64,000 nt of DNA from Methylomonas rapida (GTDB lineage Bacteria > Pseudomonadota > Gammaproteobacteria > Methylococcales > Methylomonadaceae), in the NCBI RefSeq assembly GCF_024360925.2, contig NZ_CP113517.1:2418001-2482000 (forward strand). Direction: 5' to 3'. Both the position numbers and the translations under genes were made by a program. Under the pieces are notes generated by a model, which saw only the letters and a list, made by a program, of their open reading frames with translations, was not told where the DNA came from and made no database searches. The stretch's first letter is position 1. The number at the start of each line of letters is the position of its first letter. This document shows positions 53,873 to 63,677 of this stretch, in pieces.

Positions 53873-55093
53873 ATGAGACGCGCGGTTGTAACAGGTTTGG
53901 GAATAGTCTCCAGTATCGGCAATAATCGGGACGAAGTGGTTGCCTCGCTAAGAAGCGGCCGCTCCGGCATCATTCATTCCGAGGTTTATCAAGAACTCGG
54001 CTTCAGAAGCCATGTTCACGGCCCGATCAATCTGGATCTGGACGAGGCCATCGATCGCAAGATCAAACGTTTCATGGGTGACGGCGCGGCTTACAATTAT
54101 CTGGCAATGGAGCAAGCCATCGCTGATTCTGGTTTGGAAGAAGAGCATGTATCCAATTTTCGCACCGGCCTGGTGATGGGATCAGGCGGCCCATCTACCT
54201 CAAACCTAGTCGATGCAGCCGATATTTTGCGCGCCAAGGGCGTCAAAAAAGTCGGCCCGTACATGGTGACGCGCGCGATGTCCAGCACCAATACCGCCTG
54301 TCTGGCCACGCCGTTCAAAATCAAGGGCGTCAACTACACCATCAGTTCCGCTTGCGCGACCAGCGCGCATTGCATCGGCCATGCGATGGAATTGATTCAG
54401 CTGAACAAGCAAGATGTCGTCTTCGCCGGTGGCGGCGAGGAATTGCATTGGAGCATGTCGGTATTGTTCGACGCGATGGGCGCCTTGTCCTCAAAATACA
54501 ACGATGCCCCGGCTACCGCCTCAAGACCGTATGACGCCAACCGCGACGGCTTCGTAATTTCCGGTGGCGGCGGCGTCCTGGTCATCGAAGAACTCGAGCA
54601 TGCCAAGGCGCGCGGGGCGAAAATCTATGCCGAATTGGTCGGCTATGGTGCGACCTCCGACGGTTACGACATGGTGCAACCGTCCGGCGAAGGCGCGGTA
54701 CGCTGTATGCTGCAAGCCATGTCGACAGTGCACGACAAAATCGACTATATCAACGCCCACGGTACCAGCACCCCGGTTGGCGACACCCGGGAACTGGAAG
54801 CCATGCGCGCCGTCTTTGGCGCGGCGAACGTGCCGGCCGTCAGCTCGACCAAATCGCTGACCGGTCATGCCTTAGGCGCTGCCGGGGTCAACGAGGCGAT
54901 TTACTCGCTGCTAATGATGCAGGAAAATTTCCTCAGCGCCTCGGCCAACATCAACGATCTTGATCCTGATGCAGCCGACATTCCGATCGTCCGTGAATAC
55001 CGCGACAACGTGACATTGAACACGATCATGTCCAACAGCTTCGGCTTTGGCGGCACTAACGCCACGTTGATTTTCCAGCGTTATAACGGCTAA
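53873..55093 (+). CDS. fabB: 3-oxoacyl-ACP synthase I FabB
   Basis: 406 residues from the ATG at 53873 with an AAGG box, exactly E. coli FabB length; an upstream TTG at 53867 is also open. The active-site Cys is in SSACATSAH, with His in HGTSTPVGD and TGHALGAAG. It elongates unsaturated intermediates made by FabA. A GACCAACGC/GCGTTGGTC hairpin (55102-55124) follows the stop. Confidence 0.97.
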   Translation: MRRAVVTGLGIVSSIGNNRDEVVASLRSGRSGIIHSEVYQELGFRSHVHGPINLDLDEAIDRKIKRFMGDGAAYNYLAMEQAIADSGLEEEHVSNFRTGLVMGSGGPSTSNLVDAADILRAKGVKKVGPYMVTRAMSSTNTACLATPFKIKGVNYTISSACATSAHCIGHAMELIQLNKQDVVFAGGGEELHWSMSVLFDAMGALSSKYNDAPATASRPYDANRDGFVISGGGGVLVIEELEHAKARGAKIYAELVGYGATSDGYDMVQPSGEGAVRCMLQAMSTVHDKIDYINAHGTSTPVGDTRELEAMRAVFGAANVPAVSSTKSLTGHALGAAGVNEAIYSLLMMQENFLSASANINDLDPDAADIPIVREYRDNVTLNTIMSNSFGFGGTNATLIFQRYNG

Positions 55094-55101
55094 TCGTTTC
55101 C

Positions 55102-55124
55102 GACCAACGCCTAGTGCGTTGGTC
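55102..55124 (+). terminator. Hairpin between fabB and ttcA
   Basis: Perfect 9-bp stem GACCAACGC-CTAGT-GCGTTGGTC, 8 bases after the fabB stop and 16 before ttcA. The T tract is poor (CCCTCTCCTGTCCTT), so it may attenuate rather than stop read-through. Confidence 0.5.
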
Positions 55125-55140
55125 GCCCTCTCCTGTCCTT

Positions 55141-55998
55141 ATGTCCAACCAAGAACAAAAATCCAGAACCCAGTTCAACAAACTGCAGAAGCGTCTGCGC
55201 CGCAGCGTCGGCGAAGCCATCGCCGATTTCAACATGATAGAACACGGCGACAAGGTAATGGTATGCCTGTCCGGCGGCAAGGATTCCTATACCATGCTGG
55301 ACATCCTGCTGAATTTGCAGAAAACCGCGCCGGTCGATTTCGAAATCATCGCGGTCAATCTGGATCAAAAACAACCGGGTTTTCCCGAACACGTATTGCC
55401 GGAATATTTGACGTCTATCGGCGTGCCGTTCCATATCATCGAGCACGACACCTACAGCATCGTCAAACGCATCATCCCGGAAGGCAAAACAACCTGCAGC
55501 TTGTGCTCCAGGCTGCGCCGCGGCACCTTGTACGGTTTTGCCAAGGAGCACAAGGTTACCAAGATCGCCTTGGGCCATCACCGCGAAGACATCATCGAGA
55601 CTTTTTTCCTGAACATGTTCTACGCCGGCAAGCTGAAAGCCATGCCGCCCAAGTTGCTCAGCGACGACAAGCAAAATATCGTGATTCGGCCGCTGGCTTA
55701 TTGCCGGGAAAAAGACATCAATCGCTTCGCCGCCTTCAAGCAATTTCCGATCATCCCGTGCAACCTGTGCGGCTCGCAGGAAAACCTACAGCGCAAAGCC
55801 ATGAAGCAAATGCTGGCCGGCTGGGACAAACAATTTCCGGGCCGCCTGGAAACCATTTTCTCCAGCCTGCAAAACATTGCACCGTCGCAAATGCTTGACC
55901 CCGGTTTGTTCGACTTCGCCGGCTTGCGCATCGATCCCGACGCCAATCTGCCGCGCACGGTTTCGGACGAACCTGGACTGGATATCCTCGAACGCTAA
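55141..55998 (+). CDS. ttcA: tRNA 2-thiocytidine biosynthesis protein TtcA
   Basis: About 285 residues from MSNQEQKSR. The PP-loop ATPase motif is [12 protein letters not shown] and the two iron-sulfur CxxC motifs are TTCSLCSR and PCNLCGS. It thiolates C32 of certain tRNAs using an activated-sulfur relay. The frame extends 27 bases upstream, but the ATG at 55141 matches the family start. galE follows 16 bases later. Confidence 0.96.
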   Translation: MSNQEQKSRTQFNKLQKRLRRSVGEAIADFNMIEHGDKVMVCLSGGKDSYTMLDILLNLQKTAPVDFEIIAVNLDQKQPGFPEHVLPEYLTSIGVPFHIIEHDTYSIVKRIIPEGKTTCSLCSRLRRGTLYGFAKEHKVTKIALGHHREDIIETFFLNMFYAGKLKAMPPKLLSDDKQNIVIRPLAYCREKDINRFAAFKQFPIIPCNLCGSQENLQRKAMKQMLAGWDKQFPGRLETIFSSLQNIAPSQMLDPGLFDFAGLRIDPDANLPRTVSDEPGLDILER

Positions 55999-56014
55999 CT
56001 AAACGGAACAAACC

Positions 56015-57061
56015 ATGAAAAACGCGATCCTGGTAACGGGCGGCGCCGGTTATATCGGTAGCCACACCTGCGTGGAACTGCTGGAGCACGGTTACGAGGT
56101 CGTGGTCGTCGACAATCTATGCAACAGCAAAATCGAATCCATCCGCAGGATAGAACAAATCACCGGCCAGGCCGTCAGGTTTCATCAAACCGACATCAAT
56201 GACGCCACGGCACTCAGCGATATTTTTCGGCAACATGACATCGCGGCGGTGATTCATTTCGCCGGCCTGAAAGCCGTCGGCGAATCCTGCCAACTGCCGC
56301 TGAAGTATTACCAAAACAACATCAACGGCACCTTGGTTCTACTGGAGATCATGGCTGAACAGGGCATCAAGAATCTGGTATTCAGTTCCTCCGCCACCGT
56401 TTATGGCGACCCGCACAGCGTGCCCATCACCGAAGATTTCCCGCTGTCCGCCACGAATCCTTACGGCCGCACCAAGCTGTTCATCGAGGAAATCTTGCGT
56501 GACGCCAGTATTGCCGATGGTTTGAACGGCACCCAAACACCCTGGAAAATCGCGTTATTGCGCTATTTCAACCCAATCGGCGCTCATCATAGCGGCCTGA
56601 TCGGCGAAGATCCCAACGGCATACCCAACAACCTGATGCCTTATCTCTCGCAAGTCGCGATCGGCAAATTACCGGTTCTGTCGGTATTCGGCAACGACTA
56701 CCCGACCCACGACGGTACCGGCGTACGCGATTACATCCATGTGGTCGATTTGGCGCAAGGCCATATCAAGGCCTTGCAATATTTGATGTCGCAATCGAAA
56801 GATACCGCCATCTGCGATGCGATAAATTTGGGCACCGGCAACGGCTATAGCGTGCTGGACATGATCAACACCTTCAGTCAAGTGACCGGCAAGCAGGTGC
56901 CTTACCAAATCACACCCAGACGCCCGGGCGACGTCGCGGCCTGTTATGCGGACCCCAGCCTGGCGAAACGGAAACTGGATTGGCAAGCCAAAAGGGATTT
57001 GCAGCAAATGATGGCCGATACCTGGCGTTGGCAAAGCAACAATCCGGATGGCTATCGTTAG
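56015..57061 (+). CDS. galE: UDP-glucose 4-epimerase
   Basis: 348 residues. NAD-binding [10 protein letters not shown], catalytic FSSSATVYG and YGRTK (Tyr-x3-Lys), and the GalE C-terminal region ([17 protein letters not shown], then [15 protein letters not shown]). Interconverts UDP-glucose and UDP-galactose for surface polysaccharide. It follows ttcA and converges on the lipase gene 23 bases away. Confidence 0.96.
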   Translation: MKNAILVTGGAGYIGSHTCVELLEHGYEVVVVDNLCNSKIESIRRIEQITGQAVRFHQTDINDATALSDIFRQHDIAAVIHFAGLKAVGESCQLPLKYYQNNINGTLVLLEIMAEQGIKNLVFSSSATVYGDPHSVPITEDFPLSATNPYGRTKLFIEEILRDASIADGLNGTQTPWKIALLRYFNPIGAHHSGLIGEDPNGIPNNLMPYLSQVAIGKLPVLSVFGNDYPTHDGTGVRDYIHVVDLAQGHIKALQYLMSQSKDTAICDAINLGTGNGYSVLDMINTFSQVTGKQVPYQITPRRPGDVAACYADPSLAKRKLDWQAKRDLQQMMADTWRWQSNNPDGYR

Positions 57062-57084
57062 AACGAGGCTAGCAGCAGTCTGAA

Positions 57085-58161
57085 TCAATCGGCATCGAGT
57101 CGGCCCAGCAGGTTTTGCTCCGCGGGCGTTTCATCGCTCTGCCGCACCAACTTGCCGATATTACGGTCGGCCCCGGAGGGTAAAGTCTTCGCGTCATCCA
57201 GTATCCAATGGGCAATATCCTGCCAGATCAACGGGGCCTGCAAGTCGCGCAGCAGCATGTGGTAGCCGTTTTTGTAATAAGCCACGGTTTTCTTGTCCGC
57301 TTGCTCGTTCAACAACCCCCGTACAAACATCGCTGTCGGCTCCGCCGGCACGATTTCGTCTTTTTCACCATATAGCAGCAAGATTTTCTCGTCTAATTTT
57401 TCCGCCGAATCCAACGCCGCATCCATCAGATTGGTCAAGCCATAAATCGCATCGACGCGGGTTTCCTTGATCACCCAGGGATCGCGGCCCAGCGCAATCA
57501 GCATCTCGATGTTATCCGATGGTGTCACCTGCACCACGCCCTTGCCGGTCAGTGTCAGCCAAGGAAAAGTATGCGACAGCGTCCACAACAACGAAGTCTG
57601 ATACCACGGCATGGTTTGCCGCCCCCAGACCGCGGGCGCGGATAGAATGATACCCGCCACATCCGGTTTTTGCGGCCTGGCCATCGCATCGATGATGATC
57701 GCTCCCCCCATGCTTTCACCGAGCAAGTAAACCGGTTTACCAGGATGACGCTCCTGAACCAGACGGGTAAACTCGGCCAAATCGCCCGCATAGGTATCGC
57801 TGCCTGCCCAAAACCCTTTATTGGGACTCTGGCCAAAACCGCGCTGGTCGTAGGCGTAACAAAAAACTTGCCGTTGCCGCAGATATTCGGCGGTCGAATG
57901 GAAGAAATGCCGATAATCGTTGAAGCCATGCAATGCAATAATGATGGCCTTGGGATCGGTTGCCGACCAGGTGCTTAGCGGTAATTCGGTACCGTCGGCT
58001 GCGATATAGACATGGTCGGTCAGACGGCTAACACCAAGCGTGGGCCCGGAAACCATCATGACCGGCGTACAGCCCGATAGCGATAAGCCCAGCAACAGAA
58101 ACACCGAAACGGCGCGACATACCCTAAGTGAGCGAAACAATATGCAAAAACCAGATGACAT
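57085..58161 (-). CDS. Alpha/beta-hydrolase lipoprotein, monoacylglycerol lipase-like
   Basis: About 358 residues from the Met at 58161. Signal sequence with lipobox LSLSGC, then an alpha/beta-hydrolase core: ALHGFNDYRHFF oxyanion region, nucleophile GESMGGA, acid in LLYGEKDEIVP and His in YKNGYHMLLRDL. It resembles lysophospholipase/monoacylglycerol lipase (Hydrolase_4). It is divergent from the GNAT gene, and their 5' ends overlap by about 20 bases; a later start is possible. Confidence 0.85.
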   Translation of the reverse strand: MSSGFCILFRSLRVCRAVSVFLLLGLSLSGCTPVMMVSGPTLGVSRLTDHVYIAADGTELPLSTWSATDPKAIIIALHGFNDYRHFFHSTAEYLRQRQVFCYAYDQRGFGQSPNKGFWAGSDTYAGDLAEFTRLVQERHPGKPVYLLGESMGGAIIIDAMARPQKPDVAGIILSAPAVWGRQTMPWYQTSLLWTLSHTFPWLTLTGKGVVQVTPSDNIEMLIALGRDPWVIKETRVDAIYGLTNLMDAALDSAEKLDEKILLLYGEKDEIVPAEPTAMFVRGLLNEQADKKTVAYYKNGYHMLLRDLQAPLIWQDIAHWILDDAKTLPSGADRNIGKLVRQSDETPAEQNLLGRLDAD

Positions 58162-58687
58162 AAGCGAACCACATGCCGAAACCATAGAATTGAATTTTCA
58201 GTCAGTGACTGATTTGGCTGACATGCAGTCGGTCAGCCAACTCGCCGGCGAAATTTGGCGAGAGCATTATATGCCCATCATAGGCGCAACGCAGATCGAA
58301 TACATGCTGGCGCGCTTCCAGACCGCCGAGGCCATAGCCGAGCAAATCAACGCAGGTTATCGCTATTACCTGGCCTTACACCAGCAGCGAGCATTGGCCT
58401 ATTTTGCGACATTGCCGGACCTGGAAAATAAATCGCTACACCTTGGCAAGCTTTATGTTTGCAAACGCTGGCAACGCCTTGGACTGGGCCGGCGGATCAT
58501 TGCTTACCTGGAAGGCTATTGTCAGCGGCATGATTTTCATTCACTCTGGCTGACCGTCAACCGCCAAAATCACCAAGCCATAGACTTTTATCTGGGCAAT
58601 GGGTTCATGAACATTGGAAATATAAGCAAAGACATCGGCGCAGGCTTTGTGATGGATGATTTCAAAATGCTCAAAACGATCAAATGA
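58142..58687 (+). CDS. GNAT family N-acetyltransferase
   Basis: About 181 residues from the ATG at 58142; a longer frame opens at 58040 inside the divergent gene. The acetyl-CoA motif is KLYVCKRWQRLGLGRRIIAYLE (V-x3-Q/R-x-x-G-x-G/A), followed by LWLTVNRQNHQAIDFYLGNG. Its substrate is unknown. The 5' end overlaps the lipase gene by about 20 bases, so the two may affect each other's expression. Confidence 0.85.
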   Translation: MQKPDDISEPHAETIELNFQSVTDLADMQSVSQLAGEIWREHYMPIIGATQIEYMLARFQTAEAIAEQINAGYRYYLALHQQRALAYFATLPDLENKSLHLGKLYVCKRWQRLGLGRRIIAYLEGYCQRHDFHSLWLTVNRQNHQAIDFYLGNGFMNIGNISKDIGAGFVMDDFKMLKTIK

Positions 58688-58860
58688 AATCCGAACTGCG
58701 GAGCCAGCGATCGGTCGAAGTGGAAACAATCATCCACGAAAAACACAGTCACAACCCAATTTGCGAAACTTTCCGTTTGACGAATATTCTCGATTGGACT
58801 GATGTGGCGACAGGGTGACTTTCGTGGATTTTCACACTTTCAAGGTTTGAGGCAAATCAC

Positions 58861-59295
58861 TCAGGCGCCGGGACCACCACGATTGTTTTTCAACAGGTCG
58901 CGAATCTCGGTAAGCAGAATTTCTTCGTTGCTGGGTGCGGGTGGCGCAGCGGGGGCTTCCTCGACTTTTTTCTTAAATGACATCAATATTTTGATGATCA
59001 AAAAGATAGCCGCCGCAATAATCGTGAAATCAATGAACGTCTGGATGAATTTGCCATAACTGATTACTACAGCCGGCACGTCGACTCCCGCCGCGGTTTT
59101 TGAGGCTTCCTGGATCGTAATCGCCAAATCGGAAAAATCGACACCGCCTAATAACACCCCTATCGGCGGCATGATTACATCGGCCACCAGAGAGGACACT
59201 ATCTTACCGAATGCGCCGCCGATGATGACACCTACCGCCATATCGACTACATTGCCTTTCATGGCGAACTCTTTGAATTCTTGCAGCATACTCAT
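58861..59295 (-). CDS. mscL: Large-conductance mechanosensitive channel MscL
   Basis: About 144 residues from [10 protein letters not shown], with an AGGAG box 8 bases upstream; the frame opens at 59340. TM1 contains [20 protein letters not shown], the pore signature, and TM2 is [19 protein letters not shown]. The charged C-terminal bundle ([20 protein letters not shown]) is as in E. coli. Releases solutes under hypo-osmotic stress. Confidence 0.96.
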   Translation of the reverse strand: MSMLQEFKEFAMKGNVVDMAVGVIIGGAFGKIVSSLVADVIMPPIGVLLGGVDFSDLAITIQEASKTAAGVDVPAVVISYGKFIQTFIDFTIIAAAIFLIIKILMSFKKKVEEAPAAPPAPSNEEILLTEIRDLLKNNRGGPGA

Positions 59296-59488
59296 GACAG
59301 CTCTCCTTATATCTATTGTTGTTTGGATTCTGAACGACAAGCAGGCATAAGCGCCATGCCTGGGTCAAGTATGGCATGAGTCATAACATTCAGCAAAAAA
59401 ACGAGCGGCCGCGCCAATTTCAGTGGATAGACTCGTGTTTGCTGTTAAACTTTGGCCGTAATCATGCAATTTCACAGGAGGGTTCATA

Positions 59489-59902
59489 ATGCAATCAATG
59501 CGGCTCAAACAATTGTTCTTGCTGTTAGTGATGCTAGTCTTTGGCAATGCCGGTTACGCCGAAGAATCTGCCGTTACGGGCAGTGGCAAAGTCCATCACC
59601 TGGTGGTGGTCTGGCTAAAACAACACGGCGATCCCAAGGCTCGCCAGCAATACATGGAAGGCAGCAAGCGCCTGGCTAAATTACCCGGGGTACTGAGTTA
59701 CGAGATAGGCCCTGTCGCCGACATCAAACACGACAAACCCAGTCCGTCTTTGGATGACAGCTTCGATATCGCGATTTCCGCCACCTTCGAATCCAGAACC
59801 GCGCTGGAAAATTATTCGAAACACCCGGAACACCAGAAAATCATCCAAGAAGTATTGAAACCTCTGGTCCAGCGCTACAAAGTCTACGATTTTGCGGACT
59901 GA
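59489..59902 (+). CDS. Secreted Dabb-domain (stress-responsive barrel) protein
   Basis: 137 residues. Signal peptide LFLLLVMLVFGNAGYA, then one alpha+beta barrel of the Dabb type (KVHHLVVVWLKQHGDPKARQ, YEIGPVADIKHD, FDIAISATFESRTALENYSK, HPEHQKI). Dabb proteins are ferredoxin-like barrels with varied or unknown functions. An AGGAGGG box precedes the ATG. It stands alone, divergent from mscL. Confidence 0.82.
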   Translation: MQSMRLKQLFLLLVMLVFGNAGYAEESAVTGSGKVHHLVVVWLKQHGDPKARQQYMEGSKRLAKLPGVLSYEIGPVADIKHDKPSPSLDDSFDIAISATFESRTALENYSKHPEHQKIIQEVLKPLVQRYKVYDFAD

Positions 59903-59970
59903 TCGAGCACAGAATGCGGAGAATATCCGGATAGATTTGACCATGACCGATGCTTCATCCCATGGTCAAC

Positions 59971-60085
59971 CGTGATTTTTAGAGTAACGCTCATGAAGGC
60001 TTGGCATCGCCCCGGCAAATGAAAGTCAACTTTGTTATGTCGTTAGTCTGTTTTTGGGGTTGCCGCGTGACTTTCAGAGTAACGC
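59971..60085. repeat. Short direct repeat pair before hemN end
   Basis: CGTGATTTTTAGAGTAACGC (59971-59990) and CGTGACTTTCAGAGTAACGC (60066-60085) differ at two of 20 positions, 95 bases apart. They lie in the noncoding gap between the Dabb gene and the convergent hemN stop. Confidence 0.45.
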
Positions 60086-60104
60086 CTCGCGGCAGGCTGG
60101 CGTT

Positions 60105-61487
60105 TCAAATGACCCGTGAAAACTGCCGCTGCTTTATCGCCAGGTATTTATCGAACACCATGCAGATATTGCGGATCAACAAGCGCCCTGCCGGCAATAC
60201 CTGAATACCGTCCGCCGTCATGCGCAACAGGCCGTCGGTCTGCATGATCTCGAGATTTTCCAGTTCCGGCGCGAAATGCTCCGCGAATACGATATTGAAC
60301 GTTTGCTCGATGCTGCTGAAGGTCAGATCGAAATGACAAATCAGCTGCGTGATCATGGTGCGGCGCAACTTGTCGTCTTCGTCAAGCTCGACACCTTTAT
60401 AGACCGGCAAATGCCCTGCGGAAATGGCTTTGTCGTATTCGTCCAACTCCTTGTAATTCTGAATGTAGGCATCCCCCACCCGGCCGATCGAGGTGATGCC
60501 CAAACCGATCAAATCGCAGTCGGAATGGGTCGAATAACCCTGAAAATTGCGATACAACTTGCCTTCCCGTTGTGCCACGGCCAGTTCATCGTCTGGTTTG
60601 GCGAAATGGTCCATGCCGATATACACATAACCGGCCTCGGTTAATTTTCTACCGACCATTTGCAGAATGTCCAGCTTCAAGGCGGCCGACGGCAAATCGG
60701 CTTCGTTGATTTGCCGCTGAGTCTTGAACCGGCTGGGCATATGCGCATAGTTGAAGATCGAAAACCGGTCCGGCGCATAGGCCAACACTTGCTCCAGGGT
60801 ACGCGCGAAGGTTTCCGCGGTTTGCAGCGGCAAGCCATAGATCAAATCAATATTAGTGGAGCGAAAACCTTCCTTGCGTGCGGCCTCCAATACCGCAAAG
60901 GTTTGTTCCCGGCTTTGCAAGCGATTGACGGCTTTTTGTACCTCCGCATCGAAATCCTGTAGCCCCAGGCTGATGCGGTTGAACCCCAGTTCGCGTAATT
61001 GCGCAATGGTTCTGTCGTTGGTTTCGCGCGGGTCGACTTCGATCGAATATTGCCCGCTATCGTCGTCGTGCAAATTGAAATGCGCGCGGGTGACAGCCAT
61101 CAGGCGCTGCATTTGTCCGTAGCTCAAGAAGGTCGGCGTGCCGCCGCCCCAATGCAACTGATCGACTTTACGGTTCTTGTCAAACAGCGCGCCCTGCAGC
61201 GCGATTTCCTGGCACAAGTTATCCAGATAAGGCTCGGCGTGGGCGCGATTTTTGGTGACGATCTTGTTGCAGGCGCAATAAAAGCAAACGGTGTCGCAAA
61301 ACGGGATATGGAAATACAGCGACAAAGGCCCGCCAGCGGCGTTGGACCGTTCGATATGCCGGCGATAGTCGGCCTCGCCGAACCCTTCGTGCAATTCCAG
61401 CGCGGTCGGATACGAGGTATAGCGCGGTCCGGCTTTATCGTAACGCTTGATCAGATCCAGATCGAATTTGATGGATTGATCGATCAT
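60105..61487 (-). CDS. hemN: Oxygen-independent coproporphyrinogen III oxidase
   Basis: 460 residues, full-length HemN. The radical-SAM CxxxCxxCxC is CDTVCFYCAC near residue 63, with the second SAM contact GGGTPTFLS and the HemN C-terminal domain (TLTFSSIEQTF-like region FDLTFSSIEQTFNIVF). It makes protoporphyrinogen IX in haem synthesis without oxygen. Its start overlaps the ccmI stop by 4 bases, joining haem supply to cytochrome c assembly. Confidence 0.95.
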   Translation of the reverse strand: MIDQSIKFDLDLIKRYDKAGPRYTSYPTALELHEGFGEADYRRHIERSNAAGGPLSLYFHIPFCDTVCFYCACNKIVTKNRAHAEPYLDNLCQEIALQGALFDKNRKVDQLHWGGGTPTFLSYGQMQRLMAVTRAHFNLHDDDSGQYSIEVDPRETNDRTIAQLRELGFNRISLGLQDFDAEVQKAVNRLQSREQTFAVLEAARKEGFRSTNIDLIYGLPLQTAETFARTLEQVLAYAPDRFSIFNYAHMPSRFKTQRQINEADLPSAALKLDILQMVGRKLTEAGYVYIGMDHFAKPDDELAVAQREGKLYRNFQGYSTHSDCDLIGLGITSIGRVGDAYIQNYKELDEYDKAISAGHLPVYKGVELDEDDKLRRTMITQLICHFDLTFSSIEQTFNIVFAEHFAPELENLEIMQTDGLLRMTADGIQVLPAGRLLIRNICMVFDKYLAIKQRQFSRVI

Positions 61488-62683
61488 TTGACTTCCTGAT
61501 TGATTAACACATTAGCCGTTGCGCCGGCAAAAGGCTGGGCCAATTCCACGCTGCCCAGCAAATCGCCGGGTTGCGTCATGGCTTGGCCGGATTTGGATAC
61601 ACGGGCCACGATTCTTAATTGCTGCTGTTCGCCCAGGCGACTACTACCCTGCATCGCCATTTGATCATTCAAGACGACCTCGGTCGGCAAATCAGACGCC
61701 TGTTTACGCACGATCGCCAACGGCATTTTCGGCCCATTGACCGCCTGCGCATAGATGAAGACGGCATCCTGCGGCTGAAGGTTGGCTTTCAGTGCCGGAT
61801 CGATAGTCACCTTGACCTTGATTTCGATGGCCGGGCCGGCTGACCGTTGTTTTTCCAGCTCTTGATCCACCGCCGCCAGCATTTGCTGGACTTGGGATAA
61901 TCCTTCGGCATCCGGCGGCAACAGTTGCAACAGTTTTTGCCAGTATTGCTTGGCCTTGGCAAAATCTCCCGCTTCCGCCATTGCCATACCCGCCAGCCAC
62001 AAGGCGTTGGCATTATCCGGCGCTTTTTCGATGACCCTGGCGATCAATTGCTCGGGCTCGCCCTTCATGCTGCCACCTCTGGCCATGGCCAGGTTGTTGG
62101 CATATTGCAGCATGATCTCGACGTCATCGGGTTTCAGCTTATCGGCCCTGGCAAACGCATCGGCGGCGTCTTGATACTGTTGTAGAAAACCATAAGAGCG
62201 CCCCAGCATGATCCAGCCCTCGACATCGTCTGGCTGCTGTTGCAAGCGCTGCTGTAATTTGCCCATCATACCGGCCATGTTTTCCGCCGCTTTGACTTGG
62301 GTCTGCTGCAACTCGACCTTGCTCAGCGCATTGATGTCCCCCAAGCTGACGTATAGCAACAAACTAAGCATAGGCAGTAGAACCAGCAAAATCGGGATGA
62401 TCCAGCGCCCCTGCCGTTCCGGCGCTTTGCCGGCCTCGCTCGCTTGCAAGTCGTCATTCAACATCAACTGCAATTCCGCGTATTGCTCGTCGAACTGGAC
62501 TTGATCCAGGACGCCGTCCTGTAATTGCTGCCTCAGTTCCGCCAAGCGTTGGCGAGCGATTTTGATGTTGCGTTGCCTGTGGTCGTCATCGGGCAACGGG
62601 GTTTTCCGCAATAATGGCGGTACGATCAGCGCCAGTGCCAACAACACCAAGCCGGCCACGATAATCCAGAACAGCGTATTCAA
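61484..62683 (-). CDS. ccmI: Cytochrome c biogenesis protein CcmI
   Basis: 399 residues. Two N-terminal membrane helices (WIIVAGLVLLALALIVPPLL and IIPILLVLLPMLSLLLYVSL) flank a cytosolic loop of about 70 residues. A periplasmic TPR region follows (about 125-260), then a C-terminal beta domain. CcmI holds apocytochrome c for haem attachment. Overlaps ccmH by 4 bases. Confidence 0.92.
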   Translation of the reverse strand: MNTLFWIIVAGLVLLALALIVPPLLRKTPLPDDDHRQRNIKIARQRLAELRQQLQDGVLDQVQFDEQYAELQLMLNDDLQASEAGKAPERQGRWIIPILLVLLPMLSLLLYVSLGDINALSKVELQQTQVKAAENMAGMMGKLQQRLQQQPDDVEGWIMLGRSYGFLQQYQDAADAFARADKLKPDDVEIMLQYANNLAMARGGSMKGEPEQLIARVIEKAPDNANALWLAGMAMAEAGDFAKAKQYWQKLLQLLPPDAEGLSQVQQMLAAVDQELEKQRSAGPAIEIKVKVTIDPALKANLQPQDAVFIYAQAVNGPKMPLAIVRKQASDLPTEVVLNDQMAMQGSSRLGEQQQLRIVARVSKSGQAMTQPGDLLGSVELAQPFAGATANVLINQEVK

Positions 62684-63141
62684 TCCTCTTCACCTTTTTG
62701 CAAAATATCGTCGAGACGGCTTTGTTGCTGGACATCCAGCGCTGCGGCCTGGTCGGTGGCCTTTTTGCCGCGCGCCAGGATCACGACCGTAATGATGCCT
62801 ATCAACAAAAACAATAACGGGCCCAGCCATAACAAACCGGTTTTCAGGTTGAATGCCGGCCGATACAACACGAAATCGCCATAGCGCTGGGTCATGAAAT
62901 CCACCACATCCTGCCGGGATTTGCCCTGCTGCAGCATTTCGTAAACCTGCTGGCGCAAGTCCTTGGCCAGATCGGCATTGGAATCGGCGATGGTCTGATT
63001 CTGGCAGACCAGGCAGCGCAATTCCGAAATCAGCGTTTGATAGGCTTCTTCCTGTTCCGGGTCCTCGAAGGGATGGTATTCCACCGCCGCCCGGCTGGAC
63101 AGCGAGATCAGCAACAACAAGCTCAACAACCAGACTCTCAT
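62680..63141 (-). CDS. ccmH: Cytochrome c biogenesis thiol protein CcmH
   Basis: 153 residues. Signal sequence (LLSLLLLISLSSRAA), the LRCLVCQNQTIADSNADLA motif with the redox CxxC near residue 43, and one C-terminal membrane helix (LLWLGPLLFLLIGIITVVIL). Reduces apocytochrome c cysteines for ligation. Overlaps ccmG and ccmI by 4 bases. Confidence 0.94.
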   Translation of the reverse strand: MRVWLLSLLLLISLSSRAAVEYHPFEDPEQEEAYQTLISELRCLVCQNQTIADSNADLAKDLRQQVYEMLQQGKSRQDVVDFMTQRYGDFVLYRPAFNLKTGLLWLGPLLFLLIGIITVVILARGKKATDQAAALDVQQQSRLDDILQKGEED

Positions 63142-63677
63142 GCCGGCTCCTGTTGCAGTTGGCGGATCAATGGTAAAAACAGGCGCTCGATGTCGCCCGG
63201 CTCCACCGGTCCGGTATGCTTGTAACGAATGATGCCACGCTTGTCGACCACAAAGGTTTCCGGCACGCCGTACACGCCATAATCGATACCGAGCCGACCA
63301 TCGACGTCCATGATGCTGACATCATAAGGATTGCCCAATTGCCGTAACCACTGAGCCGCCGCCGGTGCTTCGTCCTTGTAGTTCAAGCCGACGAGGGTGA
63401 CGAGCTTGAGTTTGGCCAGTTCCAGCAACAGCGGATGCTCCTGCCGGCAGGATACACACCAGGAAGCCCAAACGTTGAACAGCCAGACCTTGCCCTGCAA
63501 ATCCTGATTGCTCAGTTTTTTTTCCGGCGTGCCCAATATCGGCAAGGCGAATGCGGGCGCCGGTTTGTCGATCAGCGGCGACGGAATGTCCTTGGGATTC
63601 AAGCGCAGGCCGACCGCCAGAAAAACAGCCAGTACGATGAACAATGCCAACGGCAACAAATATTTAAATTTAAGCAT
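63138..63677 (-). CDS. ccmG: Thiol:disulfide interchange protein CcmG/DsbE
   Basis: 179 residues, membrane-anchored thioredoxin fold. N-terminal helix (YLLPLALFIVLAVFLAVGL), catalytic WASWCVSCRQEHP near residue 74, and the cis-Pro region GVYGVPETFVVD. Keeps apocytochrome thiols reduced. Overlaps ccmF (8 bases) and ccmH (4 bases). Confidence 0.95.
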   Translation of the reverse strand: MLKFKYLLPLALFIVLAVFLAVGLRLNPKDIPSPLIDKPAPAFALPILGTPEKKLSNQDLQGKVWLFNVWASWCVSCRQEHPLLLELAKLKLVTLVGLNYKDEAPAAAQWLRQLGNPYDVSIMDVDGRLGIDYGVYGVPETFVVDKRGIIRYKHTGPVEPGDIERLFLPLIRQLQQEPA

